A DNA stretch of 64,000 nt from Streptomyces marianii (GTDB lineage Bacteria > Actinomycetota > Actinomycetes > Streptomycetales > Streptomycetaceae), in the NCBI RefSeq assembly GCF_005795905.1, contig NZ_VAWE01000001.1, forward strand, positions 3,952,001-4,016,000, written 5' to 3'. The notes below the pieces were generated by a model, which saw nothing but the letters and a program-made list of their open reading frames with translations, was not told where the DNA came from and ran no database searches. The translations under genes and the position numbers were made by a program. Of this stretch, positions 1-8,542 are shown piece by piece (the first letter of the stretch is position 1; each line of letters starts with the position of its first letter).

Positions 1-647
1 TCCTCGGGCCCAACGGCGCAGGCAAGAGCACGCTGCTCTCCCTCGGCGCCAGCGCCTCAATGACGCAGTCGGGACTCGTCCGGTTCGGGCGGCTCGACCC
101 GGCGAACCGCAGGCAGGTGCAGGCTTACCGACGGAAGGTGTCCTGGTTGCCGCAGCGCCCCGGTTTCCTTCCGGGACTGACGTGCAGAGAGCATGTGGCG
201 TACGTCGGGTGGCTCAAGGGAATGCGTGGGCGTGACGCATGGCTCGCGGCGCCGGAGGCGATCGAGAGGGTCGGCCTCACCGACAAGATGAACAACAAGG
301 TCAAGACTCTGTCCGGGGGTCAGCAACAGCGGATCGCGATTGCCCAAGCGCTCGTTCATGAAGCGGAATTGCTGCTTCTCGACGAGCCGACTGTAGGGCT
401 GGACCCGCACCAGCGGCGCCGATTCCTCGATTTGCTGATCTCGCTGCGCGGCATGGTCAACGTGATCGTCTCCACCCATGACATCGGCGACCTCGACGAG
501 GCGTTCGACGAGGTCGTCGTCCTCGAGTCGGGCCGGGTGAGGTTCATGGGGGCGGTCGAAGAATTCGCCGCACATGCCCAACCCGACTGCGCGCCGGGTC
601 GACGGCTGGAGAGCGCCTACGCCTCGCTGCTGGAGGCGACCGAGTGA
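1..647 (+). CDS. ABC transporter ATP-binding protein (5' partial)
   Basis: The reading frame is open from the window edge, so the N-terminus is missing. Walker A (GPNGAGKST) lies at about nt 6-32, the signature LSGGQQQR near nt 310-335, Walker B with LLLLDEPTVGLD near nt 367-402, and the switch histidine in STHD near nt 472. It is the nucleotide-binding subunit that powers the transporter made with the next two membrane proteins. The stop codon overlaps the next gene's GTG by 4 bp, so translation is probably coupled. The substrate cannot be read from the sequence; the fold and gene order suit a drug or peptide exporter, which is inference. Confidence 0.93.
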   Translation, partial: LGPNGAGKSTLLSLGASASMTQSGLVRFGRLDPANRRQVQAYRRKVSWLPQRPGFLPGLTCREHVAYVGWLKGMRGRDAWLAAPEAIERVGLTDKMNNKVKTLSGGQQQRIAIAQALVHEAELLLLDEPTVGLDPHQRRRFLDLLISLRGMVNVIVSTHDIGDLDEAFDEVVVLESGRVRFMGAVEEFAAHAQPDCAPGRRLESAYASLLEATE

Positions 648-1894
648 TCACCTGGGCGAACCTCCGCTCCTCGGCTGCACTGTGGCTGGCTCTGCCCGCC
701 TTGTTCTACGCCGGTCTGTACATCGACGACGTCACTTACACCGCGCCGTCGAGATACGGGGTGGAGTCCGGTGAGCTGGCGGCCTACGGCATGGCGATCA
801 TCGCCCCGGCGGTGGCCGGGGCCGCCGCGTGGGAAGCGGGCCGCCACCGTCTGTTGGGAGCCCTGCGAATCGTCGGCGCACGCCGCCTTCCTCATCAGCT
901 CTTCCGGGCTGTCACGCCCGTATTGATCCTGCACCTCCTCCTCATCGTGGGTGCCCTCGTGATGGCCCGCAGGGCTGTGGGAGTGTGGCCGGGCGATGCC
1001 GGGTGGCTCGCCGTGGCGCATCTGGTCGTGCTCCCCCTCGGCTGGATGATCATCGGCTGGTGCCTGGGAGAGGTGCTGCCCAGGAGTATCGCGGCGCCCA
1101 TCGCCGGGATTGGTTGCTGGGCCTGGCTCTCCGTACCGCACACATTGGCCACCGCTTGGGTGCGCCACCTCGGTGGTTTCATAGACGGGACGTCGACCGT
1201 CACCGATGTCCGCTTGCCTGCCGCGTATGCCGTGCCGTGGGCCGTCGTCGCCGGCATGGGCCTTGCCCTCTGGCTCTTCGTCCATATGCGTCGGCGCGCC
1301 TGGGGTGCAGCCGTCGGCGTCCTCGTGCTGGCAATCACGTTCGTCACCGGTCGCATCATGGTCGCCGACTGGGGCTACCAACGCCCGACGAGCCCACGAA
1401 GCGTCGCCATGACCTGCGTAGGAGACGCCCCAAGAGTGTGCGTTCCGCCGGAATACAAGCAGTACGCCGAGCAGCTGCGACGCGATGCGCTGGTCCCCCT
1501 GGCACGGCTCAAGGCCGCCGGCCTCACCTCGCCTCAAGAACTGCGCATCACCTCCGATACGGTCCCGCTCAAACCGGGCACGTGGCCGCTGTTCTGGTCG
1601 CTCCCGCCGCTCCATTCCCAGGCCGACCCTGACCAGTACGCGGTGAGTCTGGCCCAGTCGGCAGTAGTCGGCACAGCCGCGCGCGCGGGGACCGACTGCC
1701 GGCAAGGCAGCGCTGTCCCATCCGCCTGGGCAGCCCTGGTGATCGGTGTGGACGAACCGGCCATGCGGCAGGCGATGCTCGACACCGACTGGGCCGCTCT
1801 CCAAGAGGTCCGTCGCCTTCCTGCCAAGGAACAGCTCGACTGGTTCGGCAAGGCAGCGGCAAGCGGAGAGCCCTGCTCCCGGGGCGTCTCATGA
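644..1894 (+). CDS. Membrane protein, probable ABC transporter permease
   Basis: A 416-residue protein starting with GTG inside the stop of the ATPase gene (GTGA). About six or seven hydrophobic segments fill the first 250 residues, followed by a soluble tail of about 160 residues with a close Cys pair (TCVGDAPRVC) and another two Cys near the end. No family motif is recognised by eye. Position directly after an ABC ATPase argues for a permease subunit. The long polar C-terminal part is unusual for a simple permease and may face outward, where its cysteines could pair. It is coupled to the next gene by an ATGA overlap. Confidence 0.8.
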   Translation: MITWANLRSSAALWLALPALFYAGLYIDDVTYTAPSRYGVESGELAAYGMAIIAPAVAGAAAWEAGRHRLLGALRIVGARRLPHQLFRAVTPVLILHLLLIVGALVMARRAVGVWPGDAGWLAVAHLVVLPLGWMIIGWCLGEVLPRSIAAPIAGIGCWAWLSVPHTLATAWVRHLGGFIDGTSTVTDVRLPAAYAVPWAVVAGMGLALWLFVHMRRRAWGAAVGVLVLAITFVTGRIMVADWGYQRPTSPRSVAMTCVGDAPRVCVPPEYKQYAEQLRRDALVPLARLKAAGLTSPQELRITSDTVPLKPGTWPLFWSLPPLHSQADPDQYAVSLAQSAVVGTAARAGTDCRQGSAVPSAWAALVIGVDEPAMRQAMLDTDWAALQEVRRLPAKEQLDWFGKAAASGEPCSRGVS

Positions 1895-2463
1895 ACCGCT
1901 ACGTGGTCGTCGTGCGCCGCTGGTGGACCGTGCCCTTGGCCCTCCTCCTCCTCATCCTGGTGAGCGGGACGGTGGGGACCAGCGAGGTTCCCGTTCCGAG
2001 TCTGACCGGCGGCATGGCCGGCGCCCGCGTCGCCTATTTCACCCCCGTCGTGATCGTCATCGCCGTCATGTACTGCCTGGAACGGCGGCTCCCGTCAGCG
2101 GAGAGCACAGCGGTCGTCCCCATCCGCCGGTTCGACCAAGGCGCCGTGGTCCTCACCGTGGTGCTCGCACACGGGGCGGGACTGGTGGTGGGAATGGATG
2201 TCGCCCGCAACATCACCCTCATCCTCGCCCTCGCCCTCCTCACATGGCGACTCGCCAACGAGGCAACCGCAGCAGTGGCCGGACTGCTGTTCCTCATCCT
2301 CAACCTCATGCTCGGCCGTGCCTACGACGCCAATGGCCACGCATCCCACACGTGGTGGGCCCTCGCTCTCTACCCGGCTCGGAGCGTGGGTGCATGGCTG
2401 ACGGCAGCCGTCCTCTTCGCCCTCGCGCTGCAGTTGTCGGCGTCAAAACGCCGCGGTATCTGA
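1891..2463 (+). CDS. Small integral membrane protein of the ABC operon
   Basis: A 190-residue protein with about five hydrophobic helices and short loops. ATG overlaps the previous stop by 4 bp, so it is the third gene of the operon. It has no recognised motif; its size and topology suit a second permease half or an accessory membrane subunit of the same exporter. The operon ends here, about 170 bp before the tRNA-Gly remnant, so this gene appears to be the last one before the island begins. Function is inferred only from context. Confidence 0.75.
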   Translation: MNRYVVVVRRWWTVPLALLLLILVSGTVGTSEVPVPSLTGGMAGARVAYFTPVVIVIAVMYCLERRLPSAESTAVVPIRRFDQGAVVLTVVLAHGAGLVVGMDVARNITLILALALLTWRLANEATAAVAGLLFLILNLMLGRAYDANGHASHTWWALALYPARSVGAWLTAAVLFALALQLSASKRRGI

Positions 2464-2632
2464 ATGAGGCAGGCATTGCCCCGAGCGCAGCGCGCTCGAC
2501 GACCCGTGCCACTACGTGCCAGTCCGAGCGGTAAACAGCGGTCAGGAAGGGACTTCAGGGCCTCTCGGGACTGTAGCCGGATCAGGTGTTTCCGCAGGTC
2601 AGACGCCATGCATGGGCTCAAGTACCGGGTGA

Positions 2633-2673
2633 TTCCCAAGCTCAGAGCGCGGGTTCGATTCCCGTCACCCGCT
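2633..2673 (+). other. 3' half of tRNA-Gly(CCC), probable attachment-site remnant
   Basis: From the anticodon loop TTCCCAA the sequence follows a tRNA-Gly(CCC): 3' anticodon arm AGCTC, T arm GCGGG-TTCGATT-CCCGT, acceptor CACCCGC, then T. The 5' half (acceptor GCGGGTG, D arm) is absent upstream, so this is not a working tRNA. A 3' half alone is the usual scar of an element that integrates into a tRNA gene. A diverged copy lies at 13319-13383. Confidence 0.75.
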
Positions 2674-2680
2674 CTTGAAC

Positions 2681-2709
2681 GAAGGCCCTGGTCAGAGACC
2701 AGGACCTTC
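2681..2709 (+). terminator. Hairpin after the tRNA-Gly remnant
   Basis: Arms GAAGGCCCTGGTC and GACCAGGACCTTC pair with one mismatch around a 3-nt loop. It sits 7 nt after the tRNA 3' end, as expected for the tRNA's own terminator carried along with the attachment site. Confidence 0.65.
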
Positions 2710-2992
2710 GTCGTTGTCTAGACCTCTCGGGGCCTGTCGTGCCCTCCGCGTGCCCCAACTCAGCTATACGCCCTGCCCATGGCGCTACACCCACACCATT
2801 TAGGTGGTGCGGGGGTAGCGCCGTCTCAATATGCGGGCGGGTAGCTCTGTGATCCACACCACTTCCGGCTGAGAGAACGTTCCTCCGCAGGCGCAAATGC
2901 GAGTGTCAACGCACGACGGAGAGTTGCGACCTGCGGGAGGCGGCCGCACCACGGGCACCACCGCGCCCGCCCTCCTGGGCCATGACCGGGAG

Positions 2993-4653
2993 TGTCTAAT
3001 CAACGGGTCTGGCCCGTAGTCGGTGGTGACGGCCAGTAGCCATCAGCGCAGGAGGATGCGGTGGCGGAGGAGGTCGAATCCGGCGCGGCCGTGCATCTGT
3101 CTCATGATCCGTTTCGTTCTGGTGTTGACGCCTTCGGTGCGGCCGTTGTGGTAGGGCAGGGTGAGGCCGGCGTCGATGGCTGAGCGGTCGAGTTCGAGTC
3201 CGTTGGCGAAGCTGTGCAGGTGGGGCAGCGCCGCGGCGCGGGTGGCGATGATCCACCCCGTGAGCTTCACATCGTTGTCCAGGAGCGGCGTGAGCAGGGC
3301 CGCGAAGTCGCGTACGAGGTTGGCGAGTTCGGTCATCTCAGGGCAGGCTGCGGTGATCTTCTCCAGCAGGGCGGTCTGTTTCGGGCGCAGGTGGTCTGGG
3401 TCGGTGAGGAGGAGCCGCGCGGCGCGGCGTGGGGTGGGGTGGTGACGGGCCGGTCGCCGTCGGCGCGGCCCTGGTTGAGGTATTTGTGCAGGCCGTTGAG
3501 GCTGCCGGTGTATCCGAGTTCCTTGATCTCGTGGAAGAGGTGGAGGACCGGGACGCCCGGCTCCTCGGTGCGGCGTCGGCGCAGGTGCTCGCGGTAGGCG
3601 TCAACGAGAGTGGGCCGGTAGGCCGGTGCGATGCGCAGGCCCGTGGGCTCGGGCATGCGGGCGTAGCGCTTGACGGTATTCAGCGCCAGGCCGAGGCGGC
3701 GGGAACAGTCCAGCAGCCCGACGCCCTGGCCGAGCAGGGTGTGGATCTTGTTCCAGCGTTCACGGGTGGTCTGCTCGCGTACTCCGCCGGGCAGCGGCGG
3801 GTTGAGGGCCGCGGCCCAGCAGTCGGCGTGGGCGCGGATTTCGAGCTGGACCTTGTCGCACAGGTTGCGCCAGATGTGCCAGCGGTCGCTGACCTGCACC
3901 GCGTCGGGCAGGGCGCGGCGGATGGCTTCGGCGTAGGTGGCTGAGCCGTCCCGGCAAACCGTCGTGATGCCGGGGTGTTTGCGTAGCCAGGCTTCCAGGG
4001 GACCGGCGTCCCGGCCGGGCAGGACCTCGATGCGCCGGCCGGTGATGGCATCGGTGATGATCGTGGCGTATCGGTGACGGCGCCGCAGCGCGAAGTCGTC
4101 CACTCCGATCACCGCGGGGACCGGCGCTTCGGGCGTCGGCAGGCGCCACAGCCACCTGAGCATGGTGGTACGGGAGGCCGGCACGGTGAGCCGGCCGGCC
4201 AGACGTGCGGCCGCCCGGCCGCATAACTCCCGTGCCACTTCGGCAATCTGCCTGGTCAGCCGCACCGTCCGACGCTGGTGGCGCTCCAGCAGCCCGGGAA
4301 CCTGCTCACGGAAGGTCTGCCGTGCACAGCCCAGAACCGGACAGACCAGCCGCCGCGCCCGCAAGCGGACGACGACCTGCCGACCGTCGACCGGCACGTC
4401 CGCCACCGTCCGGCGGTGATACCCGTGCACCCTCGCAGTCAGCGCCCCGCACGCTGGACACGGCACCGCCGCGTCCAGCGTGCGAGCTGTGACCACGACT
4501 GCGTCCCCGCCGTCCGCCACGTCCTCGACGAGCAATGCCGACAATCCCGAAAACACTGTGCTCACAAGCGAGTTGACATCCACCACAAGATCATGATCGC
4601 TGATGGCTACTGGCCGTCACCACCGACTACGGGCCAGACCCGTTAATTTGACA
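2993..4653 (-). mobile_element. ISL3-type insertion sequence with long perfect inverted repeats
   Basis: A 47-bp segment at 3002-3048 is the exact reverse complement of 4598-4644. With two mismatches the repeats extend outward to TGTC ends at 2993 and 4653. Inside is one transposase gene, split by a frameshift. Flanking 8-mers (ending 2992 and starting 4654) do not match, so no target duplication is seen. The long run of C after the right end (4656-4664) may hide slippage. Confidence 0.85.
3043..4586 (-). pseudogene. ISL3-family transposase, frameshifted
   Basis: The main frame (3333-4586, 417 residues) starts with a zinc-finger-like region, CPACGALT near residue 40 and a CPVLGC motif near residue 80. 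It continues through the DDE core with GVDDFALRRRHRYATI and the segment CRDGSATYAEAI. It then loses homology near nt 3420-3435. The C-terminal part continues in another frame (RLLLTDPDHLRPKQTALL, then the ORF 3043-3336 with NGRTEGVNTRTKRIMRQMHG). That places a single indel in a GC-rich CGCCGCGCGGC tract. The element is therefore probably unable to move itself, unless the indel is a sequencing error or a programmed frameshift. Family assignment rests on these motifs only. Confidence 0.85.
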
Positions 4654-4678
4654 CACCCCCCCCCAAGAACGTCGAACG

Positions 4679-4719
4679 CGTTCCCTTGGGGAACAGACGT
4701 CCTGTTCCCCAAGGGAACG
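4679..4719. terminator. Perfect 18-bp hairpin containing GTTCCCTTGGGGAAC
   Basis: CGTTCCCTTGGGGAACAG and CTGTTCCCCAAGGGAACG are exact inverted repeats around ACGTC. It lies 56 bp past the stop of the minus-strand flavoprotein gene, so it could end that transcript. Each arm is itself a near-palindrome, and the same 15-mer occurs at 13121-13135 after the last gene of the cluster on the other side. Confidence 0.6.
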
Positions 4720-4774
4720 GAGAGAGTGCTCCGTCCCGGAACCGGCCCTCCGTTCACGAGGAGAGCACCTCCGA

Positions 4775-5317
4775 TCACCTTCCGGAGGATCCTGCGATCT
4801 TGCCGTCCAGCAGCTCCAGCGCCTCCTCCCACCGGAAGCGGTCCGCTCCACCGCCTGCCTTGGGGCGGTGCGGCTCGTACGACCCGGCCAGCACGCCCAT
4901 CTTCCGCAGTTGGTCCAGGCTCCGGCCGTACGCCGGGTGTGCGGCCATGGCGGTGTTCACGTACGGCAGGACCACGGTCGGGATCTCCATCCCGTACGCC
5001 TCGCACAGGATGCCGAGGGCGAGGGTGTCGGCGATGCCGGCCGCCCACTTGTTGATCGTGTTGAACGTGGCCGGCGCCACGGCGATGGCGTCGGCAGGCG
5101 GGAGCGGGCGTGGTTCGCCGGGGCTGCGCCAGGCCGAGCGGATCGGGTAGCCGGTCTGGGCCTCGATGGCCTCGGTGTCGAGGAAGCCGAGCCCTTGAGG
5201 GGTGGCTATGACGCCGACGCCCCAGCCCTGCTCCTGCGCGGCGCTGATCAGCTTGTGGACGTCGCCCGCGATGCCGGCGGCGCAGACGACGACGTACAGG
5301 AACGGCTGTGCGGTCAC
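4775..5317 (-). CDS. Flavoprotein of the HFCD / phosphopantothenoylcysteine decarboxylase type
   Basis: A 180-residue protein starting with GTG that overlaps the upstream regulator's stop by 4 bp. It has the early beta strand typical of flavoproteins (FLYVVVCAAGIA), the substrate-loop region PATFNTINKWAAGIADTLAL, and the later PYVNTAMAAHPAY segment that corresponds to the PxMNxxM motif of FMN-dependent cysteine decarboxylases. Known members decarboxylate phosphopantothenoylcysteine or peptidyl cysteine. Only the decarboxylase-like half is present, with no CoaB synthetase domain, so a house-keeping CoA role is unlikely. It is co-transcribed with the XRE regulator and divergent from the MurA-like operon. 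Its substrate is unknown. Confidence 0.85.
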   Translation of the reverse strand: MTAQPFLYVVVCAAGIAGDVHKLISAAQEQGWGVGVIATPQGLGFLDTEAIEAQTGYPIRSAWRSPGEPRPLPPADAIAVAPATFNTINKWAAGIADTLALGILCEAYGMEIPTVVLPYVNTAMAAHPAYGRSLDQLRKMGVLAGSYEPHRPKAGGGADRFRWEEALELLDGKIAGSSGR

Positions 5318-6600
5318 GCGGGGACTCCCAGTCGGCGGCTGAAGTGGTGGAGCTCGGGCAGCGTACGCCGCCGGTCACGGGCGGCCATGTCGGCGACCAG
5401 GTCTCGGACGGCAGGACGGCGTACGTCCTGGGCGGCGCAGGTCTCGGCGATACGAAGGGCCTGGTAGCCCTCGGCCAGGCGGCCCTGCTGGTTGTAGGCG
5501 CGGGCTGCTTCGACCCACAAGGCCGCCCGGCGTTCGGGGACGGGGATGTGGCGGCGCATGAGGGGCGCGGCGGTGTTCAGGGCGATGCCGGCGTCACCGA
5601 AGGCGACCGCGGCGCTCACCGCGTGAAGGGCGAGGTTGGTGGGGCTGAAGTTCGCCCAGGCGTCGGGCCGGTCGAGGGCAACGTAGCGGGCGACGTCCTG
5701 GGCCTCGTCGAGAAACTCGCGGGTAGCGGCGCGGTCGCCGGCGGTGCTAGCGGCCGTGACCCCCCGCAGGAGGAGCAGGCCCACGGCGGCGAGGTAGCGA
5801 GGGGAACGTCGCTCATAGGAACCGGCGAGCTGTCCCGCCGTGTGCCGGACGAGAGTGACGGCCTGGGTGGTGTGCTTCTCGCGGGTCAGGACGTGGGCGT
5901 GCACACGGACGCTGGAAGCGAGGACGACGGGGTCGCCGGAGCGCTCGGCTTCGGCCAGGGCGCGGCCCACCGCGAGCCAGGCGTTGCCGTGGTCCCCTTG
6001 CTTGAGCAGCAGGCTGGTCGAGGTCTGGTACGCGGTGGCCAGGAGTCCGGCCATCTCGGCCTCGTTGCGGTGGTCGCCTGCGGCTTCCCGCAAGTCGGCG
6101 AGGAGGCTGGGCAGGGTGGTCTCCAGCTCCGCGTAGTCACAGGTGCAGAACAGACGCCGGGCGGCGGCGACGCGGGTCTCCAGCGAGCTCGTATCCGAGG
6201 CACCTCCCTGACCGGAGATCGGCCGCGGACCGGGGAGGAGGGCTCGGACGAGGTCGTCGTGGGTAGCCGTGGCGGGGGTGGTGGGGGCCGTGAGGGAGGC
6301 GATGCTCGCGGCGAGGAAAGTGCGGCGGCGCATGTCTTCTGTCTCGGGATCGTCGGGTGGTCCTGCTGCTGACGGGGCGGGGTCGCTCAGGCCGAGGATG
6401 TGGAGCGGGATGCCGAGTTCGGCGGCGACGGCGCGTAAGACCCGGGTGTCTTCCGTACCCCGTCCGCTCTCCAGGCGGCTGAGCTTCGACTGGTGGTAGC
6501 CCAGGGCGGTGGCGACGTTCGTCTGCGAGCGGCCGGCGCGCTGTCGGGCGTGCTTGATCGTCTCGCCGATCTTCTCGGCTTCGGTCTTCACGTCTGCCAT
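5314..6600 (-). CDS. XRE-family regulator with TPR-like C-terminal domain
   Basis: A 428-residue protein. The start at MADVKTEAEKIG is chosen because GGAAGG precedes it and the helix-turn-helix begins a few residues later; an in-frame ATG 34 codons upstream adds only poorly structured sequence. The HTH (residues about 12-66) has GRSQTNVATALGYHQSKLSRLE. The rest is helical and Ala/Leu-rich, with repeated pairs like those of TPR regulators. This type of actinomycete regulator commonly controls neighbouring genes. It shares a 4-bp overlap with the flavoprotein and is divergent from the HATPase operon, so it probably controls both through the intergenic region. Confidence 0.88.
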   Translation of the reverse strand: MADVKTEAEKIGETIKHARQRAGRSQTNVATALGYHQSKLSRLESGRGTEDTRVLRAVAAELGIPLHILGLSDPAPSAAGPPDDPETEDMRRRTFLAASIASLTAPTTPATATHDDLVRALLPGPRPISGQGGASDTSSLETRVAAARRLFCTCDYAELETTLPSLLADLREAAGDHRNEAEMAGLLATAYQTSTSLLLKQGDHGNAWLAVGRALAEAERSGDPVVLASSVRVHAHVLTREKHTTQAVTLVRHTAGQLAGSYERRSPRYLAAVGLLLLRGVTAASTAGDRAATREFLDEAQDVARYVALDRPDAWANFSPTNLALHAVSAAVAFGDAGIALNTAAPLMRRHIPVPERRAALWVEAARAYNQQGRLAEGYQALRIAETCAAQDVRRPAVRDLVADMAARDRRRTLPELHHFSRRLGVPA

Positions 6601-6667
6601 CCATGCCCTTCCGTCCGCGTCGAGCATGCCCCTGCGGTCGAGCGTAGGCGAGCGATGCAGGCGCTTC

Positions 6668-6682
6668 ATGCAGCTTCTGCAT
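6668..6682. promoter_or_regulatory. Candidate operator between divergent XRE and HATPase genes
   Basis: ATGCAG-CTT-CTGCAT is a perfect 6-bp inverted repeat in the 170-bp divergent intergenic region. Two further ATGC-containing words flank it (GATGCAGG at 6654 and GCGATGC at 6685). It is a reasonable site for the dimeric XRE regulator; this is inference from position and symmetry. Confidence 0.4.
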
Positions 6683-6770
6683 AGGCGATGCGGGACAGGC
6701 ACACGGCGTCGCGAACGGGGCTGACCGCGCGGTTCCTTGGGGTGGTCGATCCGACTCCTGGAGGCCGCTC

Positions 6771-7223
6771 GTGGAAGCGCAGCAGCTCACCTTGACTCTC
6801 CCGCCAACACCGGTCGCCGTGCCCACGGCGCGACGCCGGGTGCGGGAGGCCATAACCGTCTGGCCGACGGTGCCCGCGACGTCGGAAGCCATCCACACGG
6901 CCGAACTGGTCGTCAGCGAGCTCGTCACCAATGCGGTCCGGTACGCCGGTCATCAGCCGATCAGCGTCGTAGCCCAGCTCTCCGACACGGTTCTGCGCGT
7001 GGAGGTCAGCGACGCGAGCCGCACGCTGCCGACACCGGCGCTGCCTGACGAGGAGAGCGAGGGCGGACGCGGTCTCTTCCTCGTCGACGTCCTCTCGGAC
7101 CGCTTCGGCACGGCGCCGACTGACTCCGGCAAGTGCTGCTGGGCCGAGATCGACATGGCTGGCCCGCCTCCGGCCGGTGCTGCCGTCGCCTTGTCCCTTC
7201 CTACGCAGAGGAGTTGTACGTGA
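6771..7223 (+). CDS. HATPase-domain protein, anti-sigma-factor kinase-like
   Basis: 150 residues, GTG start with GGAGG 7 bp upstream. The N box is ELVVSELVTNAVRYAG and the ATP-lid region is VEVSDASRTLP followed by GGRGLFLVDVLSDRFG. This is the SpoIIAB/RsbW-like ATP-binding fold so abundant in Streptomyces. Known members bind or phosphorylate sigma-factor regulators, but many have no assigned partner. It is the first gene of the seven-gene operon and its stop overlaps the MurA-like start (GTGA), so it is probably a regulatory component of the cluster, working with the XRE protein. No sigma or STAS partner is adjacent. Confidence 0.88.
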   Translation: MEAQQLTLTLPPTPVAVPTARRRVREAITVWPTVPATSEAIHTAELVVSELVTNAVRYAGHQPISVVAQLSDTVLRVEVSDASRTLPTPALPDEESEGGRGLFLVDVLSDRFGTAPTDSGKCCWAEIDMAGPPPAGAAVALSLPTQRSCT

Positions 7224-8542
7224 GTACCCGCGTCCCCGCCGTCACGTCCCAGGTCATCGCGATCCGGCCCGGCCGGCCCCTCGCCGGCGCCGTGACGGTC
7301 GACGGTTCGAAGAACGCCGCGCTCCCGCTCGTAGCCGCTGCGGCAGCCCTCCTTCGCCCCGTCCGTCTGGACAACGTGCCCGCCAGCTCGGACGTCCAGA
7401 CCCTGCTGGATCTGCTGCGTCACGCGGGCTGGAACACCGAACATCCGGTCGGTGACGACCACACCGTCCTCGTCCTTCCCCGCGAGACGGCTCCGGCGCC
7501 CGACGGCCTGGGCGAGGCCGCGTCCAGCATTCGGGCCTCGTACTACCTCGTCCCCTCTCTGATCGCCCTGTGCGGCCGGGCCCGGCTTCCCTGGCCGGGC
7601 GGTTGCCGGATCGGCGACCGCGGGATGGAGCAGCACTTCAAGGTGTACGAAGCCTTCGGCGACCGCGTCCGCGTAGATGACAACGGGTACGCCGTCGAAG
7701 CAGGCAAGGCGGTTCGTGGCACGGTGTCGTTGGTCCTGCCGTTCCGCTCGCGCGGGGCGACGATCGCCGCGGTCCTACGCGCTGTGGTCGCCAGCACGCC
7801 GCTGCGGCTCGGGCAGCCGAACCTCTCCCCGGAGGTCCTCGGCGTCCTGAACGCCCTGACGGCCGTGGGGTACCCATGCCGTGCCGGCGATCGCGTCCTC
7901 ACCCTCGTGCCGCCGTCTTCCGTCCTGGAAGAGGACGTACCCGTCTGGAAGGTTCCGGGAGACAAGATCGAGGCCGGGACCTTGGCCTGCGCCGTGGCCG
8001 CAACCGGCGGCACCGCGCGGATCGACGGCGTCCACGGACCCGATGTCACACCGCTGGTCGGCGCCCTCCACCGGATGGGCATCCCCACGACCAACGAACC
8101 GGAGACCCTGGTCATTCACGGACGGGACACCCAACCGACCGGCCGCCCCCTGCGGGCCATGGCCACACTGGCTCCCGGTGGCCTCGACGCCGACTTCGAG
8201 CCGCCTCTCCTCGGCCTCGCCCTGGGCTTCCCCGGCACCCACCTGTTCTCGGACCCGATCAACCCCGGGCGCCACAGCAACCTCATCCCGCAGCTCGTCC
8301 GCATGGGCGGCGAGATCACCGAACTGTCCTCCACCGAGTGCCGGTTCACTGGCCCCCAGAGGCTGACGGGTGCGGGAGTGGAGGCGACCGACATCCGCAC
8401 GGGTTCGGCACTGATGGTCGCCGGCCTCACTGCTCGTGGCGTCACGACCCTCGGCGGGGTCGACCAGATCCGTCGCGGCCATGCCGACCTGCCCGGGAAG
8501 CTTCTCACCCTCGGAGCCGACATCTGCGAGGTCACCCCATGA
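7220..8542 (+). CDS. MurA-like enolpyruvyl transferase
   Basis: 440 residues. The GTG at 7220 is chosen because AGAGGAG lies 6 bp upstream and the homology begins at once; an upstream in-frame ATG at 7133 lies within the HATPase gene. MurA/EPSP-synthase features are the DGSKNAALPL lysine loop near residue 30, the PGGCRIGDRG loop with the PEP-binding Cys at residue 129, an Asp in GLDADFEPPL, and DIRTGSALMVAGLTARG near the end. MurA transfers enolpyruvate from PEP to UDP-GlcNAc. NikO and PolA are relatives that use UMP in nikkomycin and polyoxin synthesis. Clustering with nucleotide-type enzymes favours a nucleotide-like acceptor over cell-wall synthesis; this is inference. Confidence 0.9.
   Translation: MSTRVPAVTSQVIAIRPGRPLAGAVTVDGSKNAALPLVAAAAALLRPVRLDNVPASSDVQTLLDLLRHAGWNTEHPVGDDHTVLVLPRETAPAPDGLGEAASSIRASYYLVPSLIALCGRARLPWPGGCRIGDRGMEQHFKVYEAFGDRVRVDDNGYAVEAGKAVRGTVSLVLPFRSRGATIAAVLRAVVASTPLRLGQPNLSPEVLGVLNALTAVGYPCRAGDRVLTLVPPSSVLEEDVPVWKVPGDKIEAGTLACAVAATGGTARIDGVHGPDVTPLVGALHRMGIPTTNEPETLVIHGRDTQPTGRPLRAMATLAPGGLDADFEPPLLGLALGFPGTHLFSDPINPGRHSNLIPQLVRMGGEITELSSTECRFTGPQRLTGAGVEATDIRTGSALMVAGLTARGVTTLGGVDQIRRGHADLPGKLLTLGADICEVTP

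Larger units (their letters stand above)
2464..2992. other. Intergenic region with island-boundary signals
   Basis: No credible gene is seen here. It holds a motif starting CGTGCCACTACGTGCCAGTC (from 2505), the tRNA-Gly 3' half (2633-2673) and its hairpin (2681-2709). The minus-strand ORF at 2642-2896 that ends in GIEPAL is only the antisense of the tRNA remnant. The DNA then runs to the left end of the insertion sequence at 2993. Confidence 0.6.

Noticed and set aside
2633..2673. Complete tRNA gene
   Set aside because: The acceptor 5' strand, D arm and 5' anticodon stem are absent; upstream DNA does not pair with the 3' half.
2642..2896. Minus-strand ORF ending in ...GIEPAL
   Set aside because: It is the antisense of the tRNA-Gly remnant and its hairpin; such peptides are a known annotation artefact near actinomycete tRNA genes.
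2985..4661. Target-site duplication of the ISL3-type element
   Set aside because: The 8-mers on either side do not match.
7133..7219. Longer N-terminus for the MurA-like protein
   Set aside because: It lies wholly within the HATPase gene; the GTG at 7220 has the ribosome-binding site and the GTGA coupling.
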